Assembly: GCA_039566865.1 (NCBI GenBank)
Contig: CM076948.1
Coordinates: 20,471,001-20,535,000 of the forward strand
Length of the DNA: 64,000 nucleotides
Origin: Aurelia coerulea
Lineage: Eukaryota > Cnidaria > Scyphozoa > Semaeostomeae > Ulmaridae
Reading direction: 5' to 3'
The notes beneath the pieces were generated by a model. That model was not told the origin of the DNA. It saw nothing but the letters and a program-made list of their open reading frames with translations, and made no database searches. Shown here piece by piece: positions 1 to 14,200 of this stretch. A program made the position numbers and the translations under genes. Each line of letters starts with the position of its first letter. The stretch's first letter is position 1.

Positions 1-53
1 CGTTGGTAACAGCATTACATGTTGAAGTGTAAATTCCTGTATAAAGATTCGTA

Positions 54-130
<77 letters not shown>

Positions 131-598
131 AAAGGCTAAAATAATTCTGTTGGCTCATCTTTCAGAGCATCCTAAATACGATACAACAAAAAAAGCACTA
201 CTCAGTCTCTCACAAGCACTGACGGGCACAACTCCAAAATGTATCTAACTACTGCCTACTGCCTAGCTAGGGCTTCAAACAGGTACTTTCACAAGCTACT
301 TGCACCAAGGAAAACTAATCGTCCCACCTTATTTTTCCTTACTTATCCGGTCACTAATTAAGGAAACATCTTCTGCATATAATGAATAACTTTAGATAAC
401 TTTGGGGAACAACAAGATCGAAATTTTAGCTGTATTACATAAGGGCATCTGGAGGTCACGTGGTACTAAAGATACTAAATACTAAACAGGATACTAAAGA
501 TATTACAGTACAAAAAAAAGCTGGCTTCTAACGAAATACATAAAAAATTCAATGCGTTAAAAATTTCTGATGGATATGAATTTAAAATCCTAAAATTA
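1..598. other. No gene; microsatellite and LINE-flanking DNA
   Basis: An (ATT)n microsatellite lies at about 52-129. The rest is AT-rich, and I see no coding frame before the LINE remnant that starts at 599. Confidence 0.6.
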
Positions 599-862
599 AT
601 GAATTTGTATGTTAATAACAAGGAAAATCTGCCACATGTACACCAGAATCCATTTCAAACAAGGTCATCCTTTCATAGCTATCCAACAAGAAACAATGAT
701 TTAGTTGAAGTTCCAAAAACAAGAAATCGCTTCGGTAATTGTGCAATTTCTGTAAAAGGAGCAAAGATATGGAACTGCCAACCTGCTGAACTAAGGATCA
801 TCGCAGGAAAAAAGAAGTATCTAAATGATCTCAAAAAATTTAAGCTAGGCTCCTGCAAATAA
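599..862 (+). pseudogene. LINE reverse transcriptase C-terminal fragment
   Basis: This 87-codon frame ends in the pattern typical of the C-terminus of CR1/L2-type non-LTR retrotransposon polyproteins: a Ser-Tyr-Pro-Thr-Arg block, then a Phe/Gly/Ala-Lys-Ile-Trp-Asn block, then a Lys-rich end. It lacks the palm domain, so it is a 5'-truncated dead copy. About 250 bp of AT-rich 3' tail follow, with a small hairpin near 1080-1115. It lies upstream of the E-NTPDase gene and is not a host gene. Confidence 0.7.
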
Positions 863-1532
863 TGTTGGTGAAATCTCTTTGTTTTAGATTATTTTGTGGT
901 ATATTCATTTTAGTGCTGTTCTCTTTGATTGCTTTAATTACATTATCAATTATCTTGCTATTGAATTGGTATGTAATTAGAAATATAGCTGTTGTTGTTC
1001 TTGCACTGATATTTAGCTTTATAATAACTTAAGTATTTAGTTAGATATTGTAGTCACATCTTTCTGTTTTGTTGTAAGCGCCCCAGACTCGACAAGCGTT
1101 GCTTCTCTGGGGCGTATGAAAAAGTATGTAGTTAATTTTAGCCATGCTTATTTCATGAAGCATTATCACCACGTGGTACAACAATGGACCATGAAATTTT
1201 CAAAATTTGATGGCCAATCAAATTTTAGGAAAAATCAAGGAGTTGCAGCACCATATCCACAAAGAAAACTTCAACTTGAACATTCAAATGGGGGCAAGAC
1301 TCGATTAATGTGATTTAATGACATCAAAACCATTTTTTTATACTAATCAATCCTGACTAACAAAATCATTCATTTCCAAATGCTTTTTAAGCCCTATTTG
1401 CAGAATTTCACAAGGAAGCTTTTCCTGATTTGCAAGTATTTTTGCACCATGATGTTGTCTGCTCCAGGACGAAATTTTTCAATAGGCAGAAGGAGCAAAA
1501 GTTTTACGGATCAGCAGAAACAGCGTAAACTG

Positions 1533-1933
1533 TAGCCTGCGTACAGACTATACCCAAGGAAAGGTATAGTCTGCGCAGCCCCGCTCACTTTTGTGTAGTG
1601 CGTGCTTCAGCATTTATTTGGCCATAGTGATAACAAACAAAACGTATTGTTGTTGCAGCCAACAAAATGACTTTGCCGGGAAACGAGGAAGCAATCAGAT
1701 TTGAGAACGGTCATCATGTGATTAAATCTCAGGTTTCACTTTGTTCTCCAGGCAAACTTCATTAGCAACACAATACTCTGGAATTTTAACTACCCTACTG
1801 TACTGCAGACAATAACCAGACGCTAAGAAGAAAGGGCCATTCAAACTGCCATTGGAATGAAATACACGATATTGAGCGGCGTTGCGCAGACTAAAACTTT
1901 TCCTTTAGTTAGGTATTGTCTGCACGCAGCCTA
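1533..1933. mobile_element. Mutator-like MITE with 9-bp target duplication
   Basis: The ends are inverted (TAGCCTGCGTACAGAC at the left, GTCTGCACGCAGCCTA at the right). The element is flanked by a perfect 9-bp direct repeat, CGTAAACTG, at 1524-1532 and 1934-1942. A second copy of the terminal sequence folds back near 1565. There is no ORF. A 9-bp duplication suggests the Mutator superfamily, which is inference. It lies about 90 bp upstream of the E-NTPDase start codon and may contribute to the promoter. Confidence 0.75.
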
Positions 1934-2022
1934 CGTAAACTGGAGCCTGATCCGTTACATTTTTGATATCGGGTCTTGAACTTTGTCTTAGCATACAATC
2001 TACTTTACTTCACAGTGGCAAA

Positions 2023-2133
2023 ATGGAAAATCGGACGATCTACGCTTTTGGTATTGCTGTCATGTTTCTTGCAATCATTGGCATTACCGCAACAATCGTC
2101 AGCTATTCTAATATGTCTGCTAAGGAGGTAAAG
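2023..2133 (+). CDS. E-NTPDase exon 1: start codon and N-terminal membrane helix
   Basis: It codes 37 residues with one hydrophobic helix (about residues 7-28) that would serve as a signal anchor. The ATG context is A at -3 and G at +4. Exon 1 ends at AAG|GTATGT in phase 0. An alternative donor, GAG|GTAAAG, lies 6 bp earlier and would drop two residues without changing frame. Confidence 0.85.
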
Positions 2134-4619
2134 GTATGTAAATAATCTTCTTCCTTGACATACAAACACTAACGCTACATAAACCGGGTGAGTCAGAAAA
2201 AAGAATCCCCGTTTGGAAGGCCACTGCTCCATGAATATCAAAGCAATATTATTGAAAACTGTCTTGCTTTATTGCCAATATGTTCAATTAGGTTCAGTAA
2301 TTTACCCAGCCTTAATCAGCCATTCCTTCCTGTCGATATTGGTGATTTTCTGCAGAAAGCCCCTTCCAAAAACGTGCAACAACGAATGAAAACAATGAGC
2401 AAATTTTCCTTCCTAAAATTTATGACACTTACGTAAAGTCATGTATATCTTCCTCTTGGGAGAGTGGAATCCCCTTGAAGGTCATCGATACCAGGGGAGG
2501 ACTTGTTCATCCTCCCAAGAGGATAGCACGTGCTAAAGCGTTCACAAGTCATTGCTGTATTGTAAGGCAGAAATGTAAGGGGAATTTGTTCAACAAGGGC
2601 AGATTTTGTAATACAATAGCATGAGTTGCTTTTGTTGACACCTCAAGTCAAAGCGATTAGCGATTGTAGACAAAGGAAATTCTCTCAACCAGCAATTCAA
2701 AACAAACAACGCCGCAAAAGTTTCTTTGAAACCCAGGTAGCTAGCTCGCTCGTTGTGCATTCCAGAAACTGTTTTTAAGGGCAAACATGAGCGTAGATCG
2801 AAAGAAGAAGGATGCATCTACACATCTGCCGTGGGCATTTCATTTGTTTGGTTCAAAAGCCGTTTAGGAGGCGATTCAATTCTCTCATTTTTTTGGGTGT
2901 TATCAAAACATTTACTGCTCATCTTCTGGACCAAAGAAATAAAATGCCCGCGGCAGATGTGTAGATATATACTTCTTCTTTCGATCTATGCTCATGTTTG
3001 CCCTTAAAAACAGTTTCTGGAATGCACAACGAGCGAGCTAGCTACCTGGGTTTCAGAGAAAATTTTGCGGCTTTGTTTGTTTTGAATTACTGGTTGATAG
3101 AATTTCCTTTGTCTGTGATCGCTAATCGCTTTGAACTGAGGTGTCAACAAAATTAACTCGTGCTATTGTATTACAAAATCTGCCCTTGTTAATTTGTTCA
3201 TGATTTTGGACACGTTTTGAGGGATTTTTGAAGGGGCTTCCTGGCAGTGGCGGAAATTCAGCTTTTTGAGTGGGGGGGGGGGGCAAGCCGTCAATTTTCC
3301 GAGTCGGAGGAAATGCTTTTGTTCTCAGGCATTTCGCTGGAAGACTTAGACCTGACATAAATAGGGTCCTTAAATGTGCTAAGGTCATTGTATATCAGAT
3401 TTCAAAACTATTTGTATTCAGCAGTTGATAGAAAAAGGCAAGAATGTATTATGAACGTACTGTCGGTAAGCTCAATAGCTATGAGGACGCTGGGGGCGAG
3501 GCACCCAGGGAAATTTTTGTGAAAACTCCCTCTATTTTTGCTTAAAATGCCTTTCATGACCCTATGTTTGCCAGTACTGAATTGGTATTTTGACAACATT
3601 TTTTCAGAGTAGCATCCCAAGGAAATTTTTTGGGTAATCAGATTGGGCTTGGCTTAGGAGAGCTCTTGGATCCATTGTTTGCCAGTGCCAAATTAGAATA
3701 TTTGATAATATGAATAACCAGTTCTCAAAACAGTTCTGCGTGAGGAACCTCTTCTTTGTCTCAGAACGCTTCTCGCAATTCAGGTTTTGCCTGCCCCCGC
3801 TCCTAACATGGAAACTTTGAAAATTTAAAGGGGCCTGTGCAAAATAGAGCCTTTGCGGGCGTGCATGCTATCAAACAAACACTTGGCTTTTCGGTACAGC
3901 GAACACGAATCAATTTCGTTCCGTTCAACTGAGCAAAATTAAGCTGATGTGCATGATTGTTATGTTTATTGTCCTTATTGATTTGAACTGAGTAAGTTAC
4001 ACAATAACTGATAGAAATATTGCTGAATATTTCAATACAGATTAACCAACATTGTTTAAACCCTTTATTCACAAAAAGCGTTCTGTTGTGTTCACGTTAC
4101 ATCGAAATACAGTCCTTTTGAAGACAAACATGGCCTGATCTTCTCTGTCGCAAATAAAGCTTGGAATTCGATCGTCATGATATGGCCAACATGCTAGCAA
4201 ATCTATAGATTGTGCCTTTTTAGACCACCAAAATTTGGGATTCATTCGTAGATAAAGCACCTTTATATTTGTAAGCACCAAGGTTTGAATTTGAACTTAC
4301 TTGTTTTGCCCTCATTACAATACACAATACAATACACAACAAGTCCATTTGCTCCCCTTTTTGGTCTTTCAAGCTTACTGCCAGTGCCAGTCACCTATTT
4401 CTAATAAATACACCAAACGGAAAAGGCTGAAAACATGAAACTTGCTGCTGTGCGGTAGCCATCTTACTTTCTAATAATCAGAAAGTCGAACGTCGGCGCG
4501 CAAAGGCTCTATCTTGCACAGGCCCCTGTCGTGTTCAGGAAAATTTTTGAGAACTCCACCCTTTACCCCACCCTAACAGCACTTTTGTTGCTGAAAAGGC
4601 TGCCCCTGTATAAAGAACT

Positions 4620-4687
<68 letters not shown>

Positions 4688-7600
4688 ATTATTAATATTA
4701 TTATTATTATTATTATTATTATTGGCTTAAAATGCCTCTCCCAAAGCTCCAACATCTCGCGGAAAGTTGCTACTCTCTAACTAACCCATACCCATACCAA
4801 GACTTTAGAGTATGCTTTTTGAGCTTGTGCATTTCGTTTGCTCTATCCATATAAAAACTCGTCCACTTCTTGACGGTGACTCGTCACTTAACAACAGTTT
4901 CAATCCCACCTACGAAATGTCCGACTTTTAAGAAAATTTCCGAATCTTATCGAATGGGGGGGGGGGCAACTGCCCCTCCAACCCCCCCCCCCCATAATTT
5001 CCGCCACTGCTTCCTGGAGAATATCCATTATAATTTCAGAATGTAGTGGCCGATTTCAGTCAAGTAAATTTATAGTAGATTTGAGCATTTCTACCATTAA
5101 ACTATATATTTTCGATATCATTGTCTTGATATTCAGGGAGCAGTAACCTTTCAAACGGGGATTCTTTTTTCTGACTCACCCGGTACCTTACAGTTCTTAA
5201 ACAAGACCAACACGGGGAGCCATGTGAGAGCCATGACGCTGTCTATTCCAAGGCCATTACATAAAGGCAAACCACAGGCGTATTTTTTGGCCTTCTTCTG
5301 AAAACGATAGAGTTTGTTGAAACTAACATCCCGTTCTTCTGGTGCCATTCTACCGAAAACAGTAGGCCTCTTAGACTTCAGGGCCGGGTTGTTCAAACCA
5401 CAATTAGCGCTAATCTTGGATTAAAGGTATGATTTGGTAGGCATTTGCATAGTCTTAATCCGGTATTAGCATAATACCAGTTTTGAACAACCGGGCCCAG
5501 ATAATCTTGCATGAAAGCCCATTCTGTTCGTCGTCCTATTTTTGGTAGGCATTATTCTATCTTTTATGTATGCCCTCTTTATGTCTAAAGAAATTGAAAA
5601 TCAAAATTGAAATGGGCTCAAAGGAAACAATTACTACTCAGCGCTACAATCAAATAACCAAAATCCGCTATGCTGATCTTCAGATTTATCCTCCCTCGTT
5701 CGTAAAAACTTTTGATTTCTCCACAGGGAGCCCAGGAGTAATATTCCTGGGCTCCCTGTGGCGTTATTCGTGTTGAATTATTGGTTGAGAAAGCACAGGT
5801 GGTAGGAAATTCTAAATTTAGAAAAAGCTTTATGTATGATACATCGAGTTATTCCTATCCTAAAATATCACTTCGTTCGTGATATATCGACTTTGTTTTC
5901 CATCTGTGTCTACCTCTCTTGCGAAGGCGCCATTTTAATTCGATTGATGTGACCTCAAGGGCCCTGGAACAATTATGCCGCTCAAAATGTGGTAAAATGA
6001 GGAATTTCTGTTTTGAGAATATATATTTGTGCATGTTCGAGAATACACCTTTTAACTATTCTACAAAAGAGCCTGGATCGAGCGTTATTTTTATGCATTT
6101 TGATACGCGAGGTTCGATCGAGTGGCGTAAGAGCTTCTATCACTATTGTGCACATTCGAAAATTCTAAAAAAGGTAGCAAAATATCGTTAAGTTGCCACG
6201 ATCTCTTGTATAATTATCTATCATACTGATATTTTCATAGGGTCGCCTTGGTATCATCATTGACGCAGGAGGTTCAGGAACGAGGTTGTATGTCTACGAA
6301 TATAAGAAGAACGAGAAAATTCATCAGATTGATTACATCAAATGCGAAAGTAAGATCAGATCATTTCTTACAAATACAATCTTTCATAAACAAATGCGAT
6401 AATTTACCCTCTTTAGTGATTTGCCTTTTCTGCAGCACTTTTTATCAGCTCATCTTTCTTTGAGTCGCCCAGTGTGACCCATAGCTTAAGTATGCAAGTA
6501 CATCCCAATAACTAGAATCCTTCCTCAATCAAGAACTGGTTTTGCCCCCGAAGAAACGCAATCAATGGTGCAGATACCGGGTGAGTCAGAAGAAAGAATC
6601 CCCGTTTGAAAGGCCATGGCTCCCTTGGATATCAAGACGATGACATCTGCAAATATGTAGTTTAATGGTAGACATGTTCAAATTCATTCTAAAATTTACC
6701 TGCCGGAAATCAGTCACTTCGTTCTGAAATTATGAGGGATTTTTTCGAGAAAGAGTCTTCAAGACACCTTCAAAATATGTCGAAAATAGCAAACAAATTT
6801 CCCGAACATTTCTGCCGTACATTACACGGGCCTTACAGCAATGACTTGTACACTCTTTGGCCCCGTTCACACTGCTCCGTTTTCGTACAAAAGCGGAGAG
6901 AAAGACCTCGCTTTTTGTGAAAGTGTTCACACTGATCCGCACAAAAACGGCACAAAAACGGAGGTTTTCGAAAACGCTATTATAAGTGGATATCCACAAA
7001 AGCGGAGGTTTTTGAAAACGCACTTGATCAGCGTGAACGCACAAACACGGAGGTTTTTGAAAATGCTCCAATATTCAACAATGAGTTTCACAAAAACGAA
7101 GCAATGTGAACGCACAAAAACGGAGGTTTTTGAAAATGCTCCAATATTCAACAATGAGTTTCACAAAAAATGGAGCAATGTGAACGCACAAAAGCGGAGG
7201 TTTCTCTCTCCGTATTTGTTATCAGGTGGATCAATGTGGATTGACAAAAACGGATGTTTTTCCCTCCATTTTGGTACAAAAACGGAGCAATGTGAACGGG
7301 TAGTTTGGGTGCCACAAAAGCGGATACTAACAAAAATGGAGCAGTGTGCACGAGGCCTTTAGCATGTGCTATCCTCTTGGCAGGATAAATAAGTCTTCCC
7401 GCTGGTATGAATAACCTATTCAGGGGGACTCCATTCTTCCAAGAGGACACAATACATGAATACATGTGAGTGTCTTCATTTTTAGGAAGGAACACCATGG
7501 GCGATAGGACACCAAGTGTGTGTAAGTTTTTTGTAGCGAGCCACCTTAACGTTTTATTGTTAGCCATCTTAAAGTTAGTTGACGGAGATAAATACCCACC

Positions 7601-10600
7601 TCCAGGCCTGCATATGCAGGGAGCTGGGCAAGCTAAAAAATAGATCTTGTTTCTTAGCCAATAGAAATATAGAACTCTTGTGGTGATCACCACTTTCACC
7701 TTATCAGGTTTTTAGTTTTTAGTTTTTGTCTTTATTTCTGTTTTGTTTGTTTGTTTGTTTGTTTGTTTGTTTTGTTTTGTTTTGTTTTTTGTTTTTTTTT
7801 TGCTTTTTGTTTTTTTGTTTTTTTTTTCCTTTTTTGTTTTACAATAATTCACCTAAACTAAGCTGGCGTATGCTAGCGTCTGCCAACATGGAATGGTGCC
7901 ATTGTACACAGAGTGCTTATTAATAAGATTGCTGTTAAAGGAATTGTCAAGTGCCGTTCATAGCCAGAACCAGATGACGTCATGTCTTTTCTGCTATGGA
8001 CGGCACAGAATATTGTATTTGTATATTGTTGAGTTTTAACTGTGATATATAATAAAAAGGTTTTCTCGAGAACAAACAAATTCAAAATGGCTAATAGATT
8101 CAGAGTTGTGCTCTCCTGCAAGAAACAGTAGGGAACTCAACGAGCTGGAAAGTTGTACACTTTGTTTTTGGGGTACGGGAAAAGGAAGAGGAGTTGTTGG
8201 ACGAGCACGACGATATCCAGTTGTTATTAGGCTTCGAGACTTCAGCAGAAACAACACTAACAGAATGGATTTTGGAAACAGTTGAGTTAGGCGCCTAGGC
8301 TGATCGTTGCCAAAGACGTACGAAACTCCCCCGAAACTCAGTCCGTGCATGACAAAATTTGAAAAGCTGGAAGATGGATATGTTCACATGCTGGAAGATA
8401 TTCGAATGCAAGAAAGTTCCACGAAAAGAGGACAAGTGTGATTATAGAGGATGATATTATTTTGTTGTATTGTTTGTAGTTGTACAGCCTTGTGCGTTTT
8501 CCATCCAGGGGTTTCCCCTCTTCCTCAATTCAGTGGCGTGACGAAAGGCAATCGCTGATTGGTTAATTCATTTCAAATGAGTTGAATTGAAGTTATTTTT
8601 AGAAAGCCGTTGGCTTAACTCCGTCAACTAACTTTAACCATGGGTTTGCTGCTGGTGTGCTTCTATGGAGGAGCGCTGGATATTATGTATCTGCGGGGGA
8701 AATTTTTTGCAGTACTGCGGAGGAGATATCGAAACCTCCGCAGTACTGTAAAAATTTCCCCCGCAGATATCTCCTCCGCAGTACTATAAAAGATTTCCCG
8801 CGCAGATACATATTATCCAGCTCTTCTCCATAGAAGCACACCACCGGTGTCTAACTACCCATGCTTTAACCAATTGTTTTTTGTGTGTGTTTAAAACCTC
8901 CATAGGATTTACGGTTAAAGTGGATCTGCACTTAAGGTGGCTCACTACCAAAAATTTCAAAATGACGAAACAGCGATAAGGTGGCTCACTACCAAGTGAA
9001 AATAGGTAAAAACACACAAAAAACAATTGGTTTTAAGGTGGCTAACAATAAAACGTTAAGGTGGCTCGCTACAAAAAACTTTCACACACTTGGTGTCCTA
9101 TCGCCCATGGAAAAAACCAAGGAAAATTTGCTCATTGCTTTAACTCATTTTTGCATGTTCTTGGAAGGAGCTTTCTGCAAAAAATCTCCCATATCCATGG
9201 CCCATTAAAAGCCGAGTAAATTACTGAACCTCATTGAGCATCTTGGCAACAAAATAAGACAGTTTTCAATATGATCGCTTTGATATTCAGGGAGCAGTGG
9301 TCTTTCAAACGGAGATTCTTCTTTCGCTCACCCGGTATTTTCCTTAGTCAATTTGAAATTTGAAATCAGGAGGAACTAGAGCTCCAGTAGATATTAAATC
9401 AGATCCATTTTTATCCAAATGGTGCAAGTCTGATGAATTAATTTCTAGCATTTCCAGTTTTGCAATAAAGAAGTAAGCTAAAAATATATCTGGTTTTAGA
9501 AAAGGGATTGACAAATTATAAATCAAATCCAAACTTGATAAAAGACCTGTTGGAAAAATGTCTGAAGAATTCAGAAAAAGATGTTCCTGTTGAGAGACGC
9601 AAGACAGTCCCAATCTATATGGAAGCAACAGCTGGAATGCGAGTTCTCAGGTAAGTCCAATTTCAGAGATCATGTAGGCCATATGGTGTCCCAAAGAGTC
9701 GTTTGAAAAACACAAAGTTTATTAGAACTCAATTTTCCAAATTTATTTTTGTTAAGTAGAGACCAAAGTAAATTCCCAGATGCAGCTAGTCAAGTCATTT
9801 GGTTTAGAAATTGGAAAATTTGCCTGTTTTAGGGTAGAGACATAGGAGTGAAGGGACACTAAAAGCACGTGCCTCCCCCCCCAGATTTGCAGTCATAGCG
9901 AAAAAGGGATCTCCTTGTTTCAGGAACTGCCCGTTTGGCTTGATGAAAAGTGCCCTTGAAGTAACGTGCCCCCAAGTTTAAGATGCTTCCTACGGCCCTG
10001 TTTTAATGCCTGGTGAGCCCCAGGGGGGGGGGTACTCAGGTATATTCAGGATAGTGATGCTCAGGTTACTTTTTTGGGTCTAAAATTTAGGCAAGGATTA
10101 CTTTTTTGGGTCAATGATTTGCACAGTTATTTTTTTGGGTTCATGAAATTCTGGCTTACTTTTTTGTGTCTCAAATATGAGAAAAAAAAAAAAATGGGAA
10201 AAATATAATTTACAAACAAAATTAGGAGTCAAGTGACAATACTAAAATAAAAAAAACATGAATATCCAAACACATTATGAGAAATCTAATCAGTAGGGCA
10301 TTTTTATGCAGATTTAAGATACTGACTTCATAACTTTTGGGTATGTAAGATCGGAAAAATAATTTTTTTGGGTCTATTTTCATGCTAGACATTATTTTTT
10401 TGGGTTGATGCGTTGTACCCCAGCCTGACCACCCCTATCCTAAATATACCTGAGTACCCCCCCTGGGTGGTGAGCTACCTGGTTTTGCAGCATGCTGCAA
10501 AAAGGACAGATGATTAACAAATGCATTAATGTCTTTGTATGTAGTTAGCTTCTTATCTTGTCTTCCACATCTGAAAAGAAACTCTGTTCCTTCTGATCTT

Positions 10601-11140
10601 CCCTGAGAAACCATCCTCAGTCTGTAACTACAAGTAGAAATTACACTGTTTTTCACTCCGGTTCCATCATCCCTGCAACTTCTCTCCTTTGGGATAACCT
10701 CACATGTTTCAGTCTTTCCCTTTCCATATAACTCAAAGACGTCATCTATTATTCACTGTGACTTTTCTGCTAAATCTTCTCTTCTCTCAGTGACCAGGGT
10801 ATAGTACACTGTTTTCTCACACTGTATATCTATTCCACTTTGGCACCCAAAAAAAGCTTGCAGCAAATCCATAGTTACACAATCTCTTGAATTTTTCTAG
10901 GCTCCTGAACGAAACAGCGTACAACAAGATATGGTCTGTTGCAAGAGAAACATTAAAGAAGTCAGATTACAATTTCCGCAAGGCTGGTACTCTGAAAGGC
11001 AGCGAAGAGGGCACTTATGGATGGAGTGCTCTTAACTATCTTAATGGAGGATTTACGAATAATGTAAGTTCCTTAAATACGTATCTTGATTAATTGAGGT
11101 CATGATCATCATCACCATCATTGTCATCATCATCATCGTT

Positions 11141-11187
<47 letters not shown>

Positions 11188-11188
11188 T

Positions 11189-11247
<59 letters not shown>

Positions 11248-14200
11248 TGTCAACGTCATCATCGTCATCATCAGCAGCTCAATAGGCATCATCTTTAACC
11301 CCGTTCCACCCGGGGAGGATACAAAATGGCCCCAGCTAAACTTTTACTATAAAACAGAAAGTATAGGGGATAAAGAGTTGATACATCAATGATTTTCCTA
11401 TTTTGTAATTAGCAACTAAATTTTAAGCTTTTCCCTAATTTACACCTTGCATTTTAAAATCGTCCATAAAACACCGGCGGTACGATTGCGGAAAGGCAAA
11501 ATTCAAACTGCACCTGAAACCAGAGGTTTCGAAAAAGGGCTTAGCCATGATTTGATATCATGGGCATTTTCCAAAGCACAGGAAAAGTTTAATTTTCATC
11601 TTTTTTATTTGGAAAAATTATGGACACATGGCTATGACCCTAATTAAGCGAATAGAAAAAGGTATGAATGATAAACGCGTGGCACATTTCCAAAATAAAC
11701 GTGAATGTGCTCCTTGTCCCCTTCTTTGATAAGAATAAAGTTTGCAATGGGATGCAATGCAAGAATCGATTCCTCAAAAGAAAATCAATATAAAGAACAA
11801 TTGAAGCATCTCACAATGTAATTCTTTGCCAAAGTAAAATTTAAAAATCGAAGTTGAAAATTCCCTTGCAACCTGCCCGTGATATCTGAACATATGGCTA
11901 GGCCCATTTATAAAACCTCCGGCGCACTCTAAATTTTGACTTTGCGAGCTCGTATATCTGGTGTTTAGTGGACGATTCTAAAATGCAAGGTATGGGCATT
12001 CAAGTTGAAGATAAACAAATGTAGTTTTGTTTTCGGAAAGTGCGGATATCTTATCGTTTTGTTACTTTATCCAATGAAAAAGGGGTACTTTTTTAGACAG
12101 CCTGTAGTTCTTCATAACGATTGGTTTTTTTTTGACAATTCTACCTGATTTCCTCTATTCGTTTAAGATTTGCAACGAATTCCAGATTTGCTACCTCTTT
12201 CACTATTCTTTTCAGAAAATTCTTGGTGCGTTGGAGCTTGGTAGCACATCGATGCAAATAACATTCATACCGGCAAAGAAAAATTTCATTGGAGGAAATG
12301 AAACAGTAAAGATAAATGATAAACATTATAAAGTTTACGTTCATTCCTATCTATGCTATGGAAGAAATGCATTTGAAAGGAGATATCTCGCCAAGCTAGC
12401 TGTGGTATGTCTTTTTGTATTTAGATTAAGTCAGATTTACCTTCCAACATATACATCTAAGAAAGATTCTAGGAATTAACTGGCAAAGAAATATTATCAG
12501 CAACGAGCTCTATGCCAGAACGAAATGTGAACCATGGAGTGAAATGATAAGAGAAAGGAGACTAACATGGCTAAGACATCTCATGCGCTTGCATCCAGAA
12601 ACACCAGCAAGAAAAGCCCTTAAAGAATATCTCAGGAAAGTGAAACGGCCACAAAGAAGAACAAAGACGACCTGGATGCAGACAGTACGGCAAGATTTGG
12701 CCAGCATCGGAATTAAACTGGATCATTCAAAAGAAGCACAAACATTGAATAGATTGTCTGAACTGACACAAGATAGAAAGAACTGGCGTGGCATTGTGAG
12801 ACGCGTTGTGCAGTATTAACTGCGTGTGACGTCTTAGTAGCAGTAGATAAACCTCATACTTTCAGATTTCTGCAAACGCTATTTTAGGTGAGTTGTTTTT
12901 TGCCATGAAGACCAAAGCAATTGCAAACACAGTGCAGTTAAAAGTAATCCAGCAAAACTTGATTAAAAGATGGTTGACAAATTGTCATCATCAAGGGAAA
13001 AACAAACACGAGTTTCGTAACTAATAAATCCCACTCCAGGTAGGACGGACAATTGATCAACAACTCCGCAAACAGCCTCGCTATATAAAACAATTGAAAT
13101 CTAGTATTGGGTTGCCAAATCACTGTGTCTTAACCAGAGTGGAACCTTTATTTTACAAAATTGACACTTTCTTCATTTCAGCAAACTTTTTCTTTCTGTA
13201 GGTAGTCCAAGATTTAAGTTTCCAACATTCCTTTAATTCAATACAAATTTCAATAATGAAATAAAGACATTAATATTTATTCCAGGATCAAAATTATTCC
13301 TCGATCGTAAAAGACCCTTGCGGTCACAAAGGAAGAGAATCCAAGAGAAAGTCCGACTATCTTTGGGCTGCACCATGTTGCTCCGGTAAATACGCCTTGA
13401 AGACATTTGGAGAGGAGTTAAAAGGGCCAGCCAACAAGGAGTACACATTCCAAGGGCAAAGCAATCCGGCTGCTTGTTTGAAAAGTATTGGCAAATTGTT
13501 TGACAACAGCAAATGTAAACATCCAAGTTGTGGGTTTTATGGCGTTGCTCAACCAAAAGTTAATGGCCCTTATGCGGTAAGTGATATTTCTACCGGCCTA
13601 CCGGGTGAGTAAAATGAAATAGCACCCCAATAGCACGGAGTTCAAAAGTATTACGCCCTGGATATCAAAGCAAGAATATTGAAAACTGTTTTGCTTCAAG
13701 GCCAACATGTTCAATTAGATTTAGAAATTCACCCGGCTTAATTTGCAATAATGTCGGCCCTCTTAGAAATACCTGCAGATACAAATGAAAGCAACCATCA
13801 AAATTTCCTCGGGTTTCCGCATAAACAACAATTGACATTATCAGCACACGTTATCCTCCTGGGAGAATGGAATCTCCCTAACTACTTTTTACACCAATGA
13901 GGGAAGGCTTGTTCGTCTTTCAAGGACAAAAATGCGTGCTAAACCATTGCTGGAATGCAGAAACGGCGAGGAAACTGGGCTGCGATTTTACCCCATTTTG
14001 GAAGGTTTTTCGAAGTGATCTTCTCAGGAAAATCTCTCATAGTTGTGGAAGAGAGTGGCCATTTTCAGCTAGAAAAAATCCTAAAATCAATTGGACATGG
14101 TATTTTATATTCGTATCAAATTTACAATAACAGTCAATTACAAAACGATAGCAAAGCAGAAAAGTGCGCGAAGCCGCGAAGCAGCTTCGCAGGAAGCTTG

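Larger units (their letters stand above)
2184..5183. mobile_element. Mariner-like (TA-type) element, broken by nested insertions
   Basis: Left end CCGGGTGAGTCAGAAAAAAG and a matching inverted right end (5155-5183, CTGACTCACCCGG followed by TA). The interior holds the CCTCTTGG-type hairpin motifs shared with the copies at 6577-9335 and 17109-18089. A palindrome (2583-3203) and a hAT-like element (3245-5009) are nested inside; without the hAT the element would be about 1.2 kb. There is no transposase ORF. It starts about 50 bp after the exon 1 donor. Assignment to mariner rests on the TA flank only. Confidence 0.6.
6577..9335. mobile_element. Mariner-like (TA-type) element containing nested repeats
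   Basis: The left end CCGGGTGAGTCAGAAGAAAG is preceded by TA, and the inverted right end (…GCTCACCCGG) is followed by TA. Subterminal sequence matches the copies at 2184 and 17109. Nested repeats at 6861-7357, 7495-9110 and 8639-8863 account for most of the extra length. It lies in intron 2 and has no intact ORF. Confidence 0.6.

Noticed and set aside
4573..4755. Poly-Ile ORF on the minus strand
   Set aside because: Translation of an (ATT)n microsatellite inside a hAT-like element.
6841..7699. 173-codon forward and 183-codon reverse ORFs
   Set aside because: They are inside inverted-repeat elements with internal tandem motifs, and no protein family is recognisable.
11053..11392. Poly-Met and poly-Ile ORFs
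   Set aside because: Translations of a (CAT)n microsatellite on each strand.
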